Source: Rhodothermia bacterium
Lineage (GTDB): Bacteria > Bacteroidota > Rhodothermia > Rhodothermales > JAAAOL01
Reading direction: 5' to 3'
Length of the DNA stretch: 42,215 nucleotides
Assembly: GCA_030428385.1 (NCBI GenBank)
Contig: JAUIDY010000049.1
Span: 1 to 42,215 of the forward strand
Shown here: positions 42,141-42,215 of the stretch, piece by piece
Position numbering within the stretch: position 1 is the stretch's first letter
Layout of the letters: every line of letters begins with the position of its first letter
The notes under the pieces: generated by a model
What the model was told of the DNA's origin: nothing
Database searches by the model: none
What the model saw: the letters and a program-made list of their open reading frames with translations, nothing else
Made by a program: the position numbers and the translations under genes

Positions 42141-42215
42141 AATGCGTGAAAACGTTGAAACAAGCGAGCGAATACAACATCGGGGCGAAGGGGTCGTTCC
42201 ATGTGACAAGCATGT

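Noticed and set aside
1-42215. CRISPR array, insertion sequence or prophage
   Set aside because: No regularly spaced repeats, transposase, integrase or phage structural genes other than the T6SS spike and sheath homologues were seen.

Overview
The window looks like a chromosomal segment of a Rhodothermota/Bacteroidota-type bacterium. The evidence is indirect. Two exported proteins end in type IX secretion (T9SS) type-A sorting tails with the NYPNPF/HPNPF signature. Most genes lack a recognisable Shine-Dalgarno sequence. A holB-ricT pair with a Cys/Gly-rich RicT N-terminus also fits this lineage. No 16S or other definitive marker is present.

Layout. Bases 1-18020 are the distal part of a type VI secretion (T6SS) cluster, all on the + strand: the end of tssG, clpV/tssH, a long vgrG, a PAAR spike tip, an Rhs/YD-repeat protein, a pentapeptide-repeat protein, a DUF2169 protein, a fused TssB-TssC-like sheath protein, an FHA-transmembrane-lytic transglycosylase fusion, a PP2C phosphatase and a transmembrane Ser/Thr kinase with PEGA-like extracytoplasmic repeats. 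The last three resemble a rebuilt threonine-phosphorylation pathway, with the phospho-reader physically joined to a cell-wall hydrolase. Bases 18121-25842, same strand, hold an envelope module: two paralogous TPR + CsgG/FlgO-like proteins (one with an ordinary signal peptide, one a lipoprotein) on either side of a 1335-residue ASH-repeat protein with a T9SS tail, then an outer-membrane beta-barrel.

Bases 25860-29230, minus strand, are a DUF1800-DUF1501 pair; the DUF1501 protein carries both a twin-arginine motif and a T9SS tail. Next come housekeeping genes: thrB, a CAU-anticodon tRNA with its own terminator on the minus strand, holB, ricT, a small exported protein, a META-domain lipoprotein and two TPM-domain proteins. 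Bases 36207-42059, minus strand, are a complete suf operon read sufB-sufC-sufD-sufS-sufE-(DUF59/sufT-like).

Working together: VgrG, PAAR, Rhs, pentapeptide and DUF2169 form a spike/cargo-loading unit. The fused sheath protein and ClpV would be the contraction and recycling pair. Kinase, phosphatase and FHA-transglycosylase would set when and where the apparatus fires through the wall. Several non-coding gaps in this region hold strong inverted repeats without U-tracts, an unexplained regulatory pattern. The best candidates for something undescribed are the fused sheath protein, the FHA-transglycosylase fusion with the PEGA kinase, and the CsgG-ASH-CsgG-barrel module immediately downstream.
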